Below, in pieces: positions 9,719-18,127 of a stretch of 64,000 bases of DNA. The position numbers and the translations under genes were made by a program. The notes beneath the pieces were generated by a model. The model had not been told where the DNA came from, made no database searches, and was given only the letters and a program-made list of their open reading frames with translations. Numbering within the stretch: the stretch's first letter is position 1; the number at the start of each line of letters is the position of its first letter. This stretch comes from Lacinutrix himadriensis. Lineage in GTDB: Bacteria; Bacteroidota; Bacteroidia; Flavobacteriales; Flavobacteriaceae. The stretch lies in contig NZ_LIQI01000018.1 of the NCBI RefSeq assembly GCF_001418105.1, positions 1 to 64,000 on the forward strand. Reading direction: 5' to 3'.

Positions 9719-9721
9719 AAT

Positions 9722-10651
9722 TTATTGTTTTATTTTAGAAGCTAATAAATATATTACTGCCATCCTAATTGCTACCCCATTTTGTACTTGATCTAAAATA
9801 ATTGCTTGTTTAGAATCTGCTACATCACTAGTGATTTCTACTCCTCTATTTATAGGTCCAGGATGCATGATGGTTATTTCTTTATCTAAGGAATCTAGTA
9901 AGGTTTTATCTACTCCGTATTGCTGTGCATATTCTCTAGTTGTAGGAAAATAGCTAACATCCATTCTTTCATTCTGTACGCGTAACATATTTGCTACGTC
10001 ACACCAATTTAATGCTTTACGTAAGTCGGTTTCCACTTTAACACCAAGTTTGTCTATATACTTTGGTATTAATGTTTTTGGTCCGCAAACCATCACATTT
10101 GCTCCTTGCAATTGCAGTGCAAAGATGTTAGATAATGCAACACGACTGTGTAAAATATCACCAACAATAACTACGTTTTTACCTTTTACCTCTCCTAGTT
10201 TCTCACGTATAGAATAACTATCTAATAGTGCTTGTGTTGGATGTTCATGTGCTCCATCTCCTGCGTTTATAATACTTGCATTTACGTGTTTTGATAAAAA
10301 CACACCTGCTCCAGGATTTGGATGACGCATCACTACCATATCTACTTTCATAGAAAGTATATTGTTTACGGTATCTATTAAAGTTTCTCCTTTTTTAACA
10401 GAAGATTGTGCTGCTGAAAAGTTAATGACATCTGCAGAGAGTCTTTTTTCTGCGAGCTCAAAAGATAATTTTGTTCGTGTAGAATTTTCGAAAAATAAAT
10501 TGGCAATAGTAATATCACGAAGTGAAGGCACTTTTTTAATTGGTCTGTTAATCACTTCTTTAAAATGATCTGCAGTTTTAAAAATGAGTTCGATATCTTT
10601 TTTGTTAAGATATTTAATTCCTAATAAGTGATTTACACTTAACTCGCTCAT
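9722..10651 (-). CDS. pyrB: Aspartate carbamoyltransferase catalytic subunit
   Basis: A 309-residue enzyme that joins carbamoyl phosphate and aspartate, the committed step of pyrimidine synthesis. It shows the carbamoyl-phosphate loop ENSTRTKLSFE near residue 53, the MRHPNPGAG and HEHPTQALLD segments, and the aspartate-side HPGPINRGVEI near 265. It follows pyrR by 109 bp and precedes a small STAS-like gene by 3 bp. No regulatory pyrI gene is next to it. Control by the PyrR protein is likely but no clear attenuator was identified in the gap. Confidence 0.96.
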   Translation of the reverse strand: MSELSVNHLLGIKYLNKKDIELIFKTADHFKEVINRPIKKVPSLRDITIANLFFENSTRTKLSFELAEKRLSADVINFSAAQSSVKKGETLIDTVNNILSMKVDMVVMRHPNPGAGVFLSKHVNASIINAGDGAHEHPTQALLDSYSIREKLGEVKGKNVVIVGDILHSRVALSNIFALQLQGANVMVCGPKTLIPKYIDKLGVKVETDLRKALNWCDVANMLRVQNERMDVSYFPTTREYAQQYGVDKTLLDSLDKEITIMHPGPINRGVEITSDVADSKQAIILDQVQNGVAIRMAVIYLLASKIKQ

Positions 10652-10760
10652 GTTTTTTAGTATTCAGTTTGCAGTATATAACCTGCTTAATTATTTAAAA
10701 TATTTTTTTTGAAACACTTCAAATGCGCTCCATATAACATTATTACACTTTATAACAATA

Positions 10761-11300
10761 TTAATTATTCACTAAATAAACGGCATCTTCCCCTTCGTTT
10801 TCTACCCAATTTACTTTAACTTTTTCTTCATTTATAGCATCTACTTGTCTTCCCCTATAATCTGGTTGAATTGGTAAATGTCTGCTAAATCTTCTATCTA
10901 TTAAGGTAAGTAGTTCAATTTCTCTTGGTCTACCAAAAGATTGAATTGCTGTTAATGCAGAGCGAATACTTCGTCCTGTGTATAAAACATCATCAATAAA
11001 AACTATTTTTTTATCTTCAATAGCACAATCCATTTCTGTAGCATTTGCTTCTAGAGGTTTGTCGCTTCTTCTAAAATCATCTCGATAAAAAGTAATATCT
11101 AACTGACCAGATTGTAGGTTTTTAATTTTATAATCTTCCTTTAGCAAAGTAATTAACCGATTAGCTAAGTACTTACCTCTAGGTTGAATTCCTATTAAAA
11201 CAGTATCCGTAAAATCTTTATGATTTTCAATAAGTTGACAAGCCAGTCGATGAAGAATGATGTTTACCTCTTTTGCGTTAAGTAACACTTTTTGACCCAT
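10761..11300 (-). CDS. pyrR: Bifunctional pyr operon regulator / uracil phosphoribosyltransferase
   Basis: A phosphoribosyltransferase-fold protein. The PRPP-binding motif VFIDDVLYTGRSIRSAL is clear, with RPREIELLTLIDRR and HLPIQPDYRGRQV after it, as in PyrR. I chose the internal ATG at 11300 (MGQKVLLNAKEV), giving 179 residues, the usual length; a longer frame begins 39 bp upstream but its extra residues do not look like the family. PyrR senses UMP/UTP and can bind pyr mRNA in Bacillus; its mode of action in flavobacteria is not shown here. pyrB is the next gene. Confidence 0.92.
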   Translation of the reverse strand: MGQKVLLNAKEVNIILHRLACQLIENHKDFTDTVLIGIQPRGKYLANRLITLLKEDYKIKNLQSGQLDITFYRDDFRRSDKPLEANATEMDCAIEDKKIVFIDDVLYTGRSIRSALTAIQSFGRPREIELLTLIDRRFSRHLPIQPDYRGRQVDAINEEKVKVNWVENEGEDAVYLVNN

Positions 11301-11371
11301 AGAATATCCAAACGTATTTGGTAAACAAAGATAATGCAAAATTTTAGAAGTTGAAAGACTAATTATATGTA

Positions 11372-11402
11372 ATAAAAAAGCCTCTTATTTCTAAGAAGCT
11401 TT
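11372..11402 (-). terminator. Terminator after the T9SS type A protein gene
   Basis: Imperfect inverted repeat AAGCCTCTTA / TAAGAAGCTT (one mismatch) with an A-run on the left, which becomes a U-run on the minus strand. It lies 20 bp past the stop of the upstream minus-strand gene and before pyrR. Confidence 0.6.
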
Positions 11403-11421
11403 TCAACTAAATTATTAGCGT

Positions 11422-12549
11422 TTATTTTTTGATAATCTTTCTAGTAGTTTGTAAACCATTAGCGTTTATTCTTATAAAATATACGCCTGCACGTAATTTG
11501 GAAACATTAACAGCATTAGTATTGGCAGCATATCTAGTGTTTATAACTACTCTTCCGTTTAAATCGAAAACAAGAACCGAAGCATCTTCTACACTTTCTA
11601 ATTCTATATTTAATATATTATGTACTGGATTTGGAAATATTTTAATTTCTAAATTTTTAAATGAAACATTAGATAAGGTAACATCAGCATCTAAATAATC
11701 AGCAATTCCATTGGCGTTGGTATCATCATCTAATGGGTTTCCGTTATTATTATAATCTTCGTTTATGGTTAAAATACCATCCCCATCATCATCATTATCT
11801 TCATAATTTTTTAGACCATCGCTATCAGTATCATCATCTAAATAATTAGCATTTCTATTGGCATCTTCTCTTGCATCATCAATGCCGTCGCCATCATCAT
11901 CTGCAGGAGTACAAGTAGTAATATTTAAAATATAATCGAAAATATTAACTTCAGAATTTACCGTATTTTTCACTTTACTATATATGAATGTATCTGCACT
12001 AAATGTAAAAACCGCATTAATAGGATTTAAATCATCTACAGCATCTTGGTAGGATAAGTGATAGGTGACTGTTAAGTCATTATCGGATAAACCACAAAGC
12101 ATGGCATTATAAATCCTCCCTTCTGTTTGGTATAAATTATTTAAATACGCTGTTTCTACTCCGTCATTATCTACATCGCAAAAATCGAATTGATATTGCC
12201 CATTTGGAGGTGGCGGACAACAAGTAAAAGCATTTAATGCAATGGTAATTTGTGAGGTTGCATATGTACCGTTTAAAGTACTGGTTACTCTTGCAAATAC
12301 GGTTTCGTTATTAGAAGCATAGGTGTAAAAGCGAGTTAATGGATTGGTATTATTTTGAGCATCTAACAAGGATGGATAGTAAGCCACGTTGACATCTATT
12401 TGATGCCCTTTTACTTTAGCATTAAGTATAAACAAGTCTATACAATCTGTATTATCAAAATTAATAAAGGTGGCATCATAAGCAACCGTTTGGGCATGCA
12501 TTATAAAGGAGAAAAGCAATGCGAAAAAAAGGAGTAATTTATGTTTCAT
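11422..12549 (-). CDS. T9SS type A sorting-domain protein with Asp-rich thrombospondin-type-3-like repeats
   Basis: The internal ATG at 12549 gives a proper signal peptide (MKHKLLLFFALLFSF...HAQ) and 375 residues; an upstream in-frame start would hide it. The mid-part has CCPPPPNG and a long Asp-rich block (DDDGDGIDDAREDAN, DSDGLKNYEDNDDDGDG) typical of calcium-binding thrombospondin type 3 repeats. The last 75 residues (FPNPVHNILNIE, LNGRVV, LRAGVYFIRI, KIIKK) are a type A T9SS sorting domain. It is therefore an exported, cleaved or surface-attached cargo. The binding partner is unknown. Confidence 0.85.
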   Translation of the reverse strand: MKHKLLLFFALLFSFIMHAQTVAYDATFINFDNTDCIDLFILNAKVKGHQIDVNVAYYPSLLDAQNNTNPLTRFYTYASNNETVFARVTSTLNGTYATSQITIALNAFTCCPPPPNGQYQFDFCDVDNDGVETAYLNNLYQTEGRIYNAMLCGLSDNDLTVTYHLSYQDAVDDLNPINAVFTFSADTFIYSKVKNTVNSEVNIFDYILNITTCTPADDDGDGIDDAREDANRNANYLDDDTDSDGLKNYEDNDDDGDGILTINEDYNNNGNPLDDDTNANGIADYLDADVTLSNVSFKNLEIKIFPNPVHNILNIELESVEDASVLVFDLNGRVVINTRYAANTNAVNVSKLRAGVYFIRINANGLQTTRKIIKK

Positions 12550-12583
12550 AATACATTTAGGTATATGTATAAAGGTATAAAAA

Positions 12584-12611
12584 AAAAGCCTCTCCAAAAG
12601 GAGAGGCTTTA
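12584..12611 (-). terminator. Terminator of rpsA
   Basis: Strong stem AAAGCCTCTCC / GGAGAGGCTTT with an AAAA loop, flanked by an A-run, so on the minus strand it ends in U residues. It is 24 bp after the rpsA stop and separates it from the T9SS gene. Confidence 0.85.
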
Positions 12612-12634
12612 ATTATATAAAATTTCTAGAAAGA

Positions 12635-14479
12635 CTATGCTTTTCCGTCTAATTTATCTTTAAGTGCTTGTAAAGCTTCATTAGCATCTCCTAAAGTAGG
12701 TTTAGCTTCTGCTGCTTGACTTGCCGCTTTTTTAACAGCTTCTTTTACATTCTTGATTTCTTCTTCTCTAAAGATAGCAGTATGCGAAGCAACTACTCTT
12801 TTAAATTCTTTATTAAATTCGATAATCTTGAATTCTGCTGAATCTCCTTTTGTAAGTTTCTTACCATCTTCTTTTTCAAGGTGACGAGAAGGAACAAAGG
12901 CAACGATATCTTCGTTAAATTCAATAGTAGCTCCTTTGTCTACAACTTCTGCAATTTCTGCAGTATGTGTAGTACCTAAAGCAAATTCAGTTTCGTATTT
13001 ATCCCAAGGGTTATCTGTTGTTTGTTTATGACCTAAAGATAATTTACGTCCTTCAACATCTAACTCAAGTACAACTACATCTAAACTGTCTCCAACTGCA
13101 CAGAACTCAGATGGATGTTTGATTTTCTTAGTCCAAGATAAATCTGAGATGTAAATTAATCCATCAATACCTTCTTCTAATTCAACAAAAACACCAAAGT
13201 TTGTAAAGTTACGAACTGTTCCTGAATGTTTAGAACCTACAGGATATTTAGTTGTAATGTCTGTCCATGGGTCTGGAGCCAATTGCTTAATACCAAGAGA
13301 CATTTTTCTATCTTCTCTATCTAAAGTTAAGATCTGTGCTTCAACTACATCTCCTACAGAAACGAAATCTTGCGCAGAACGTAAATGTGTAGACCAAGAC
13401 ATTTCACTTACGTGAACTAATCCTTCAACACCTTCAGCTACCTCAACAAAAGCACCATAGTCAGCTATAACTACAACTTTACCTTTTACTTTGTCACCTA
13501 CTTTTACTTCTTCACCTAATGCATCCCAAGGATGTTTAGATAATTGTTTAAGACCTAATTGGATTCTTGATTTGTTTTCATCAAAATCAAGGATTACAAC
13601 ATTTAATTTTTGGTCTAATTCAACAATCTCATTTGGATGGTTGATTCTTGACCAAGAAAGATCTGTAATATGAACTAATCCATCAACACCACCAAGATCA
13701 ATAAATACACCGTAAGAAGTAATGTTTTTAACAATACCTTCAAGTACTTGACCTTTTTCTAGTTGACCAATAATTTCTTTCTTCTGTACTTCAATATCTG
13801 CTTCAATTAAAGCTTTATGAGATACTACTACGTTTTTGAATTCATGGTTGATTTTCACCACTTTGAATTCCATAGTTTTGTTTACATACTGATCGTAATC
13901 TCTAATTGGCTTAACATCAATTTGAGAACCTGGTAAGAATGCTTCAATACCAAATACATCTACAATCATTCCACCTTTAGTTCTGCATTTTACAAAACCG
14001 TTTACTATTTCACCAGTGTCATGTGCATCATTTACTCTATCCCAAGCTTTAATTACACGAGCTTTTCTGTGAGATAATACTAATTGACCAGTTGCGTCTT
14101 CACGAACATCAATTAATACTTCTACTTTATCTCCAACTTTTAAACCTGGATTGTAACGAAATTCGTTTAATGAAATTACACCTTCAGATTTTGCGTTGAT
14201 GTCAATAATTGCATCACGATCTGAAATGTGAATTACTTCACCTTCTACTACTTCGTCATCTAAAGTATCTACGAAATTTTCGGATACTAATTTTTCAAAT
14301 TCTTTTAATTGAGAATCTTCAACCTCATCAATACCTTCTTGGTAATTGTGCCAATTGAAATCTGCTAAGAATTTTTCTGGGTTTGCTTGTGCTTCAGAAA
14401 CTTGAGGAGTTTCTTTTACTACTGCTGCTTCTGTTGCATCTGCAACTTCTGCTTCTACTTTTTTTGCTTTATCAGCCAT
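12635..14479 (-). CDS. rpsA: 30S ribosomal protein S1
   Basis: A 614-residue protein with consecutive S1 (OB-fold) RNA-binding domains: GEVIHISDRDAIIDINAK, FVKCRTKGGMIVDVFG, GIVKNITSYGVFIDLGG...HITDLSW, GKVVVIADYGAFVEVAEG...HVSEMSW, GTVRNFTNFGVFVELEEG...YISDLSW and a final degenerate one. S1 helps mRNA bind the 30S subunit, which is important in a phylum with little Shine-Dalgarno use. The N-terminus is Ala/Glu-rich and the C-terminus Ala/Lys-rich. It has its own promoter and a leader hairpin (see separate entries). Confidence 0.96.
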   Translation of the reverse strand: MADKAKKVEAEVADATEAAVVKETPQVSEAQANPEKFLADFNWHNYQEGIDEVEDSQLKEFEKLVSENFVDTLDDEVVEGEVIHISDRDAIIDINAKSEGVISLNEFRYNPGLKVGDKVEVLIDVREDATGQLVLSHRKARVIKAWDRVNDAHDTGEIVNGFVKCRTKGGMIVDVFGIEAFLPGSQIDVKPIRDYDQYVNKTMEFKVVKINHEFKNVVVSHKALIEADIEVQKKEIIGQLEKGQVLEGIVKNITSYGVFIDLGGVDGLVHITDLSWSRINHPNEIVELDQKLNVVILDFDENKSRIQLGLKQLSKHPWDALGEEVKVGDKVKGKVVVIADYGAFVEVAEGVEGLVHVSEMSWSTHLRSAQDFVSVGDVVEAQILTLDREDRKMSLGIKQLAPDPWTDITTKYPVGSKHSGTVRNFTNFGVFVELEEGIDGLIYISDLSWTKKIKHPSEFCAVGDSLDVVVLELDVEGRKLSLGHKQTTDNPWDKYETEFALGTTHTAEIAEVVDKGATIEFNEDIVAFVPSRHLEKEDGKKLTKGDSAEFKIIEFNKEFKRVVASHTAIFREEEIKNVKEAVKKAASQAAEAKPTLGDANEALQALKDKLDGKA

Positions 14480-14508
14480 TTAATTAATTATGCAATTCAT
14501 TCATGAGT

Positions 14509-14526
14509 TTTCCGCCTTCGCGGAAA
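14509..14526 (-). promoter_or_regulatory. Leader hairpin upstream of rpsA
   Basis: A perfect 7-bp stem TTTCCGC / GCGGAAA closes a four-base loop (GAAG on the minus strand) 30 bases before the rpsA start codon. In an AT-rich leader this GC-rich stem stands out. Ribosomal protein genes are often autoregulated through such leaders; that S1 binds here is only inference. Confidence 0.45.
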
Positions 14527-14650
14527 CGCAATAAAATTGCAGTTTGTATTCTGCTATGCTTTAGGAAGTTGTTATGCGATAACACACAGAAGTGTTAAAA
14601 TTGTTTTTGTTTTATTCCTTTTGTCTTTCCATTATTCGCCAAAAGGAGTG

Positions 14651-14681
14651 CAAAAATACAATTAAATTTTTGATTGCCAAA
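14651..14681 (-). promoter_or_regulatory. Housekeeping promoter of rpsA
   Basis: Read on the minus strand: TTTG at 14681-14678, a 19-bp spacer, and TATTTTTG at 14658-14651. This is a full match to the Bacteroidota TTTG / TAnnTTTG pattern. Transcription would begin near 14645, giving a leader of about 165 bases that includes the hairpin above. Confidence 0.7.
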
Positions 14682-14710
14682 TGTTTTGCTACTGAAAATG
14701 AAGTTGCATT

Positions 14711-14944
14711 TGAAGTTGAAAATTTAATGTTTATAGTCTTTTATACAAAAAGTAATTCCACGGAGATTCACAAAGAGACAAAGTCTCACAGAGAAATTGG
14801 AACTATAGGCTTGTTTTTATGTAATTATGGAATATTGGATTGACTGATGAACGTAATAACAAACTCCTCTTTCTTCAGATTAGAAAAAAATCTAAATTCA
14901 TTCTCCTCTTAAACTTAAGAGGAGAGCTTCTACCTAATATAAAT
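14711..14944 (+). repeat. Direct repeat, copy 1 (234 bp)
   Basis: Matches the second copy 341 bp downstream with only about four substitutions and no indels. It contains a short stem GAGAC/GTCTC (spoiled in copy 2) and a 10-bp stem CTCCTCTTAA / TTAAGAGGAG near its right end. Confidence 0.9.
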
Positions 14945-14961
14945 TGGAATTACTTCTTGTT

Positions 14962-14983
14962 CCTTCCTTCAGCTGAAGGAAGG
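14962..14983. repeat. Perfect 22-bp palindrome (REP-like)
   Basis: The half-site CCTTCCTTCAG is followed directly by its reverse complement CTGAAGGAAGG. The downstream words gtcggaagg and a TACT/AGTA pair make a larger imperfect fold. Its shape resembles short dispersed intergenic palindromes of flavobacterial genomes. Confidence 0.6.
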
Positions 14984-15051
14984 TGGATGCTACTTTAGTA
15001 GAAGTCGGAAGGTTTGACAAAAAAGGCGAAGCACTTTTAATCTTAACTATA

Positions 15052-15285
15052 TGAAGTTGAAAATTTAATGTTTATAGTCTTTTATACAAAAAGTAATTCC
15101 ACGGAGATTCACAAAGAGACAAAGTCGCACAGAGAAATTGGAATTATAGGCTTGTTTTTATGTAATAATGGAATATTAGATTGACTGATGAACGTAATAA
15201 CAAACTCCTCTTTCTTCAGATTAGAAAAAAATCTAAATTCATTCTCCTCTTAAACTTAAGAGGAGAGCTTCTACCTAATATAAAT
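15052..15285 (+). repeat. Direct repeat, copy 2 (234 bp)
   Basis: Second copy of the block 341 bp upstream, about 98 percent identical by eye. Flanks differ on both sides, so the duplicated unit is well bounded. Confidence 0.9.
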
Positions 15286-15349
15286 CGAAACTACATGCTT
15301 GTTTTTATATTATTATGGAATATTAGAATGACTAAACACGGAATCTTAT

Positions 15350-15374
15350 GTCATTTCGAGCTTGTCGAGAAATC
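15350..15374. repeat. Dispersed intergenic element (gtcatttcgag type)
   Basis: Contains TCGAGCTTGTCGAGAAATC, whose exact reverse complement recurs at 23924-23942 in another intergenic gap. The inner TCGA repeats make it partly self-complementary. Confidence 0.65.
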
Positions 15375-15445
15375 TCTATAAAATATTTTAATAACAATTA
15401 TAACAGAAATACAGTGATTGAACACTGAACACTGTTTACTAAAAA

Positions 15446-16141
15446 CTACTCCTTATCTTCCAGTGTCATAGTAACTAATTTTAAGACTTTATCAAATTGT
15501 TCTTCTAACGAAAGATTAGAATTGTCTATTTCTACAGCATCTTCTGCTTTTACTAAAGGGGAATCTTCTCTATGCGAATCTATATAATCGCGTTCTTGCA
15601 CATTATGTAATACGTCTTTAAAAGACACATCATCTCCTCTACCAATAAGTTCATCGTATCTACGCTGTGCTCTAGTTTCGGCTGAAGCTGTCATGAAAAT
15701 TTTTAATTCCGCATACGGAAAAACTACAGTACCAATATCGCGACCATCCATTACAACACCTTTATCTTTTCCCATTTGTTGCTGCTGCTTTACTAATTGG
15801 TAACGCACTTCTGGAATGGTAGACACCTGACTTACAAAGCTCGATACTTCTAAGGTTCTGATTTGCTTTTCAATATTTACATTATTTAAATATACTTCGG
15901 CAAAGCCTAATTCTGAATTAAATGTAAAATGGATAGTAATTTCAGGTAGTTTTGAAACCAAACCTAGCCTATCAAAATGATTTGCATCTATAAATTTATT
16001 TTGCATGGCATATAAAGTAACGGCTCTATACATGGCACCAGAGTCTACATAGATATAACCCAAATGTTTTGCAATTTGTTTTGCTACTGTACTTTTTCCG
16101 GTGGATGAGAATCCGTCTATGGCTATTGTAATTTTTTGCAC
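15446..16141 (-). CDS. cmk: (d)CMP kinase
   Basis: A 231-residue P-loop kinase that phosphorylates CMP and dCMP. It opens with IAIDGFSSTGKSTVAKQIAK (P-loop), then YVDSGAMYRAVTLYA, and later DGRDIGTVVFPYAELKIFMTAS and a lid with AQRRYDELIGRG, all as in Cmk. It is the last gene of a lon-LysM-porQ-cmk run; the porQ-cmk pairing is a familiar flavobacterial neighbourhood. Confidence 0.95.
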   Translation of the reverse strand: MQKITIAIDGFSSTGKSTVAKQIAKHLGYIYVDSGAMYRAVTLYAMQNKFIDANHFDRLGLVSKLPEITIHFTFNSELGFAEVYLNNVNIEKQIRTLEVSSFVSQVSTIPEVRYQLVKQQQQMGKDKGVVMDGRDIGTVVFPYAELKIFMTASAETRAQRRYDELIGRGDDVSFKDVLHNVQERDYIDSHREDSPLVKAEDAVEIDNSNLSLEEQFDKVLKLVTMTLEDKE

Positions 16142-16280
16142 TTTATAGGTTTTGGGTTGTAGTTGAATGGATTGATGTTCGTTTGATAGTTTAGTGTACC
16201 ACTATTGCCTGATTGAGGGCGTAATTTAGCAAATAAAAATTAGATAGAAAACCTAAGAGATCATAGAAACTCAAGCAACT

Positions 16281-17300
16281 CTAATTCAAATCTAGCTGTA
16301 CTCCAAAAAAGTTTGCATTTGCTGCACTAGTATATTTTGCGTGTGTATAACTAAAACGAAACTTGTTTAGTTTGATAGAAATTCCTGCAGACAAACCAGA
16401 AAAATTACGTTGTTCAACGATACGAAGTTCTTCTGCTCTTCTAAAGTTGTAACCAAACCTAATTTGAAAACCTCCTTCTGGAAAAAGCTCTGCTCCTATT
16501 ATAGTATGTCTTAATGCTTGATTTAAAAAACCAACTTCCTCTTGGGTTTGGTTTCCTTCTAAATCTGTAGTTGCTCTTGCAGGATTAGAAGCTCCAATTG
16601 GCCATTTTTGTAAATTCTCGAAAGTTAAATGCCAACGTATTGGTACAAACTCTAAGGTTTGCGACATACCAAAATCTACCTCAAAAGGTAACGATTCGTT
16701 TTGTCCGGCATAGGTAGTAATTTGTGTTCCTGCGTTTCTAAGGACTAAGGTTGCTTGAAACTCGATGTCTTCGTTTATATAAATTAAACCAGCATCAAAG
16801 GCAAAACCAATAGAACTATATTCTTCTAATTTAGAAGTGATCAGTTTTACGTTTCCACCTAAATAAAAATCGGAATATCCTATTTGTCTAGAATGACCAA
16901 AGGAGACTGCGGCTTCATTCCCTGAAAAGGAAGCGGTAGCATTACCCTGTTCATCATAACCATCAAAACTTCCGTAATTAATATAAGTAACTCCTACGTG
17001 ATAGGTAAGGTTTCTTCTATCTACGGTATATGCATAAGCTGCAGTACCATAATTTACACCTCCTAAATAGCTGGAGTAATTTAAAGCAAATTGATTATCC
17101 ATATCTAAATTAATAGTTGCTGGATTAAAAATAGCTTGTGTTACATCATAATCTACATTAGTAAGAACTTTACCTCCAAGCGCTGCTTGACGTGGCGATG
17201 ACACCAAGTTTAAAAATTGATATGTACTTTCTCCTCCTAATTGCGCATTAGAAGTAACGAAGTATAAAAGACAAAGGCAAGTAAAATATTTCTTAATCAT
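16281..17300 (-). CDS. porQ: Type IX secretion system protein PorQ
   Basis: A 339-residue outer membrane beta-barrel with signal peptide (ending SNAQ). The start of the mature part (GGESTYQFLNLVSSPRQAALGG, then QAIFNPATI) and the C-terminal strands (FRFSYTHAKY, FFGVQLDLN) fit PorQ. In T9SS, PorQ belongs to the PorU/V/Q/Z attachment complex that cleaves sorting domains and attaches cargo at the cell surface. It explains how the sorting-domain proteins in this window reach the surface. It lies between a LysM gene and cmk on the minus strand. Confidence 0.85.
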   Translation of the reverse strand: MIKKYFTCLCLLYFVTSNAQLGGESTYQFLNLVSSPRQAALGGKVLTNVDYDVTQAIFNPATINLDMDNQFALNYSSYLGGVNYGTAAYAYTVDRRNLTYHVGVTYINYGSFDGYDEQGNATASFSGNEAAVSFGHSRQIGYSDFYLGGNVKLITSKLEEYSSIGFAFDAGLIYINEDIEFQATLVLRNAGTQITTYAGQNESLPFEVDFGMSQTLEFVPIRWHLTFENLQKWPIGASNPARATTDLEGNQTQEEVGFLNQALRHTIIGAELFPEGGFQIRFGYNFRRAEELRIVEQRNFSGLSAGISIKLNKFRFSYTHAKYTSAANANFFGVQLDLN

Positions 17301-17354
17301 AAAGATGCAAAGTAACTAAATCTATCTTAAAACGCAGATATTAGAAAAATATTT

Positions 17355-18125
17355 TTATTTAAGCTTTAACTTTTGTCCAATACTTAAATTATTAGATTCT
17401 AAACCATTTATTTTTTTTAGCACATCTAACGAAATACCATGCTTTTTAGCGATGTTATATAGGTTATCTCCTTTTTTAACTGTGTAAAAAGAATTTACAA
17501 TTTTAGTAGAAGACTCTTCCATTTCGTCTTCTTTTACATCCATTTCTTCTTCTATTTCTTCAATTTCCTCTTCAACTTCTTCTATATCTTCTTCAACTTG
17601 TTCTAATTCTGTAACTTCTTTTACAGCAGTTACAGGACTAGAATTAGTTACTACAGAAGGTCTATTGGTTGGAGCAGCATCTAAACCCGTTGGTGTTTGT
17701 CCTGGGCTTAGTTTTGCAATAATAGTACCTTCTTCTTGACTAATAACAGGGCTACTAGACTTTACAACTATTTTTTTTATGATTTTAAGTTCTTGTCCGA
17801 TACTCAATTTAGGAGAAGACAACTTATTTTGTTTTAAAACTTCGTCTTTACTTAAATCATATTGTTTAGCAATTTTAGAAATGGTTTCCTTTTTTGCTAC
17901 TGTATGTATTTTAATATCGGTATATATTACGCCATTGGCTGTGGTCTCTAACTTTGTTGCATCTGTTTTTGCATGTTCTAAAAAAATGTATTCTCCAGTT
18001 TTAGTAGAAAGGTATGCTTCTTTTCCTTCTAGATTAATAGGAAGAAACTCTTCAGCAACTTTTGTTTCTTGCGAAAATGTAGCAAACGAAACAAAAAACA
18101 TTAAAATAAAACTTAGAGACCTCAT
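17355..18125 (-). CDS. Exported LysM-repeat protein
   Basis: A 256-residue protein with signal peptide (MRSLSFILMFFVSFATFS). Two LysM peptidoglycan-binding modules are visible: about 75-118 (HTVAKKETISKIAKQYDLS...LSIGQELKI) and the last 45 residues (YTVKKGDNLYNIAKKHGIS...LSIGQKLKL). They are joined by a Glu-rich, low-complexity linker (EEDIEEVEEEIEEIEEEMD). No catalytic domain is present, so it probably binds or scaffolds cell wall. It starts 2 bp after the lon stop and precedes porQ, which points to co-transcription. Confidence 0.85.
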   Translation of the reverse strand: MRSLSFILMFFVSFATFSQETKVAEEFLPINLEGKEAYLSTKTGEYIFLEHAKTDATKLETTANGVIYTDIKIHTVAKKETISKIAKQYDLSKDEVLKQNKLSSPKLSIGQELKIIKKIVVKSSSPVISQEEGTIIAKLSPGQTPTGLDAAPTNRPSVVTNSSPVTAVKEVTELEQVEEDIEEVEEEIEEIEEEMDVKEDEMEESSTKIVNSFYTVKKGDNLYNIAKKHGISLDVLKKINGLESNNLSIGQKLKLK

Positions 18126-18127
18126 AA

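Larger units (their letters stand above)
14682..15445. other. Gene-free region with duplicated block and REP-like sequences
   Basis: No gene is supported between the rpsA promoter and cmk. Short frames here are read through the duplicated block and look like chance. Contents: a 234-bp block present twice, a perfect 22-bp palindrome between the copies, and a 25-bp dispersed-type element near the right end. Confidence 0.7.

Noticed and set aside
14592-15381. Short plus-strand frames after rpsA
   Set aside because: They lie across the duplicated non-coding block, lack any domain or signal and have frames broken differently in the two copies.
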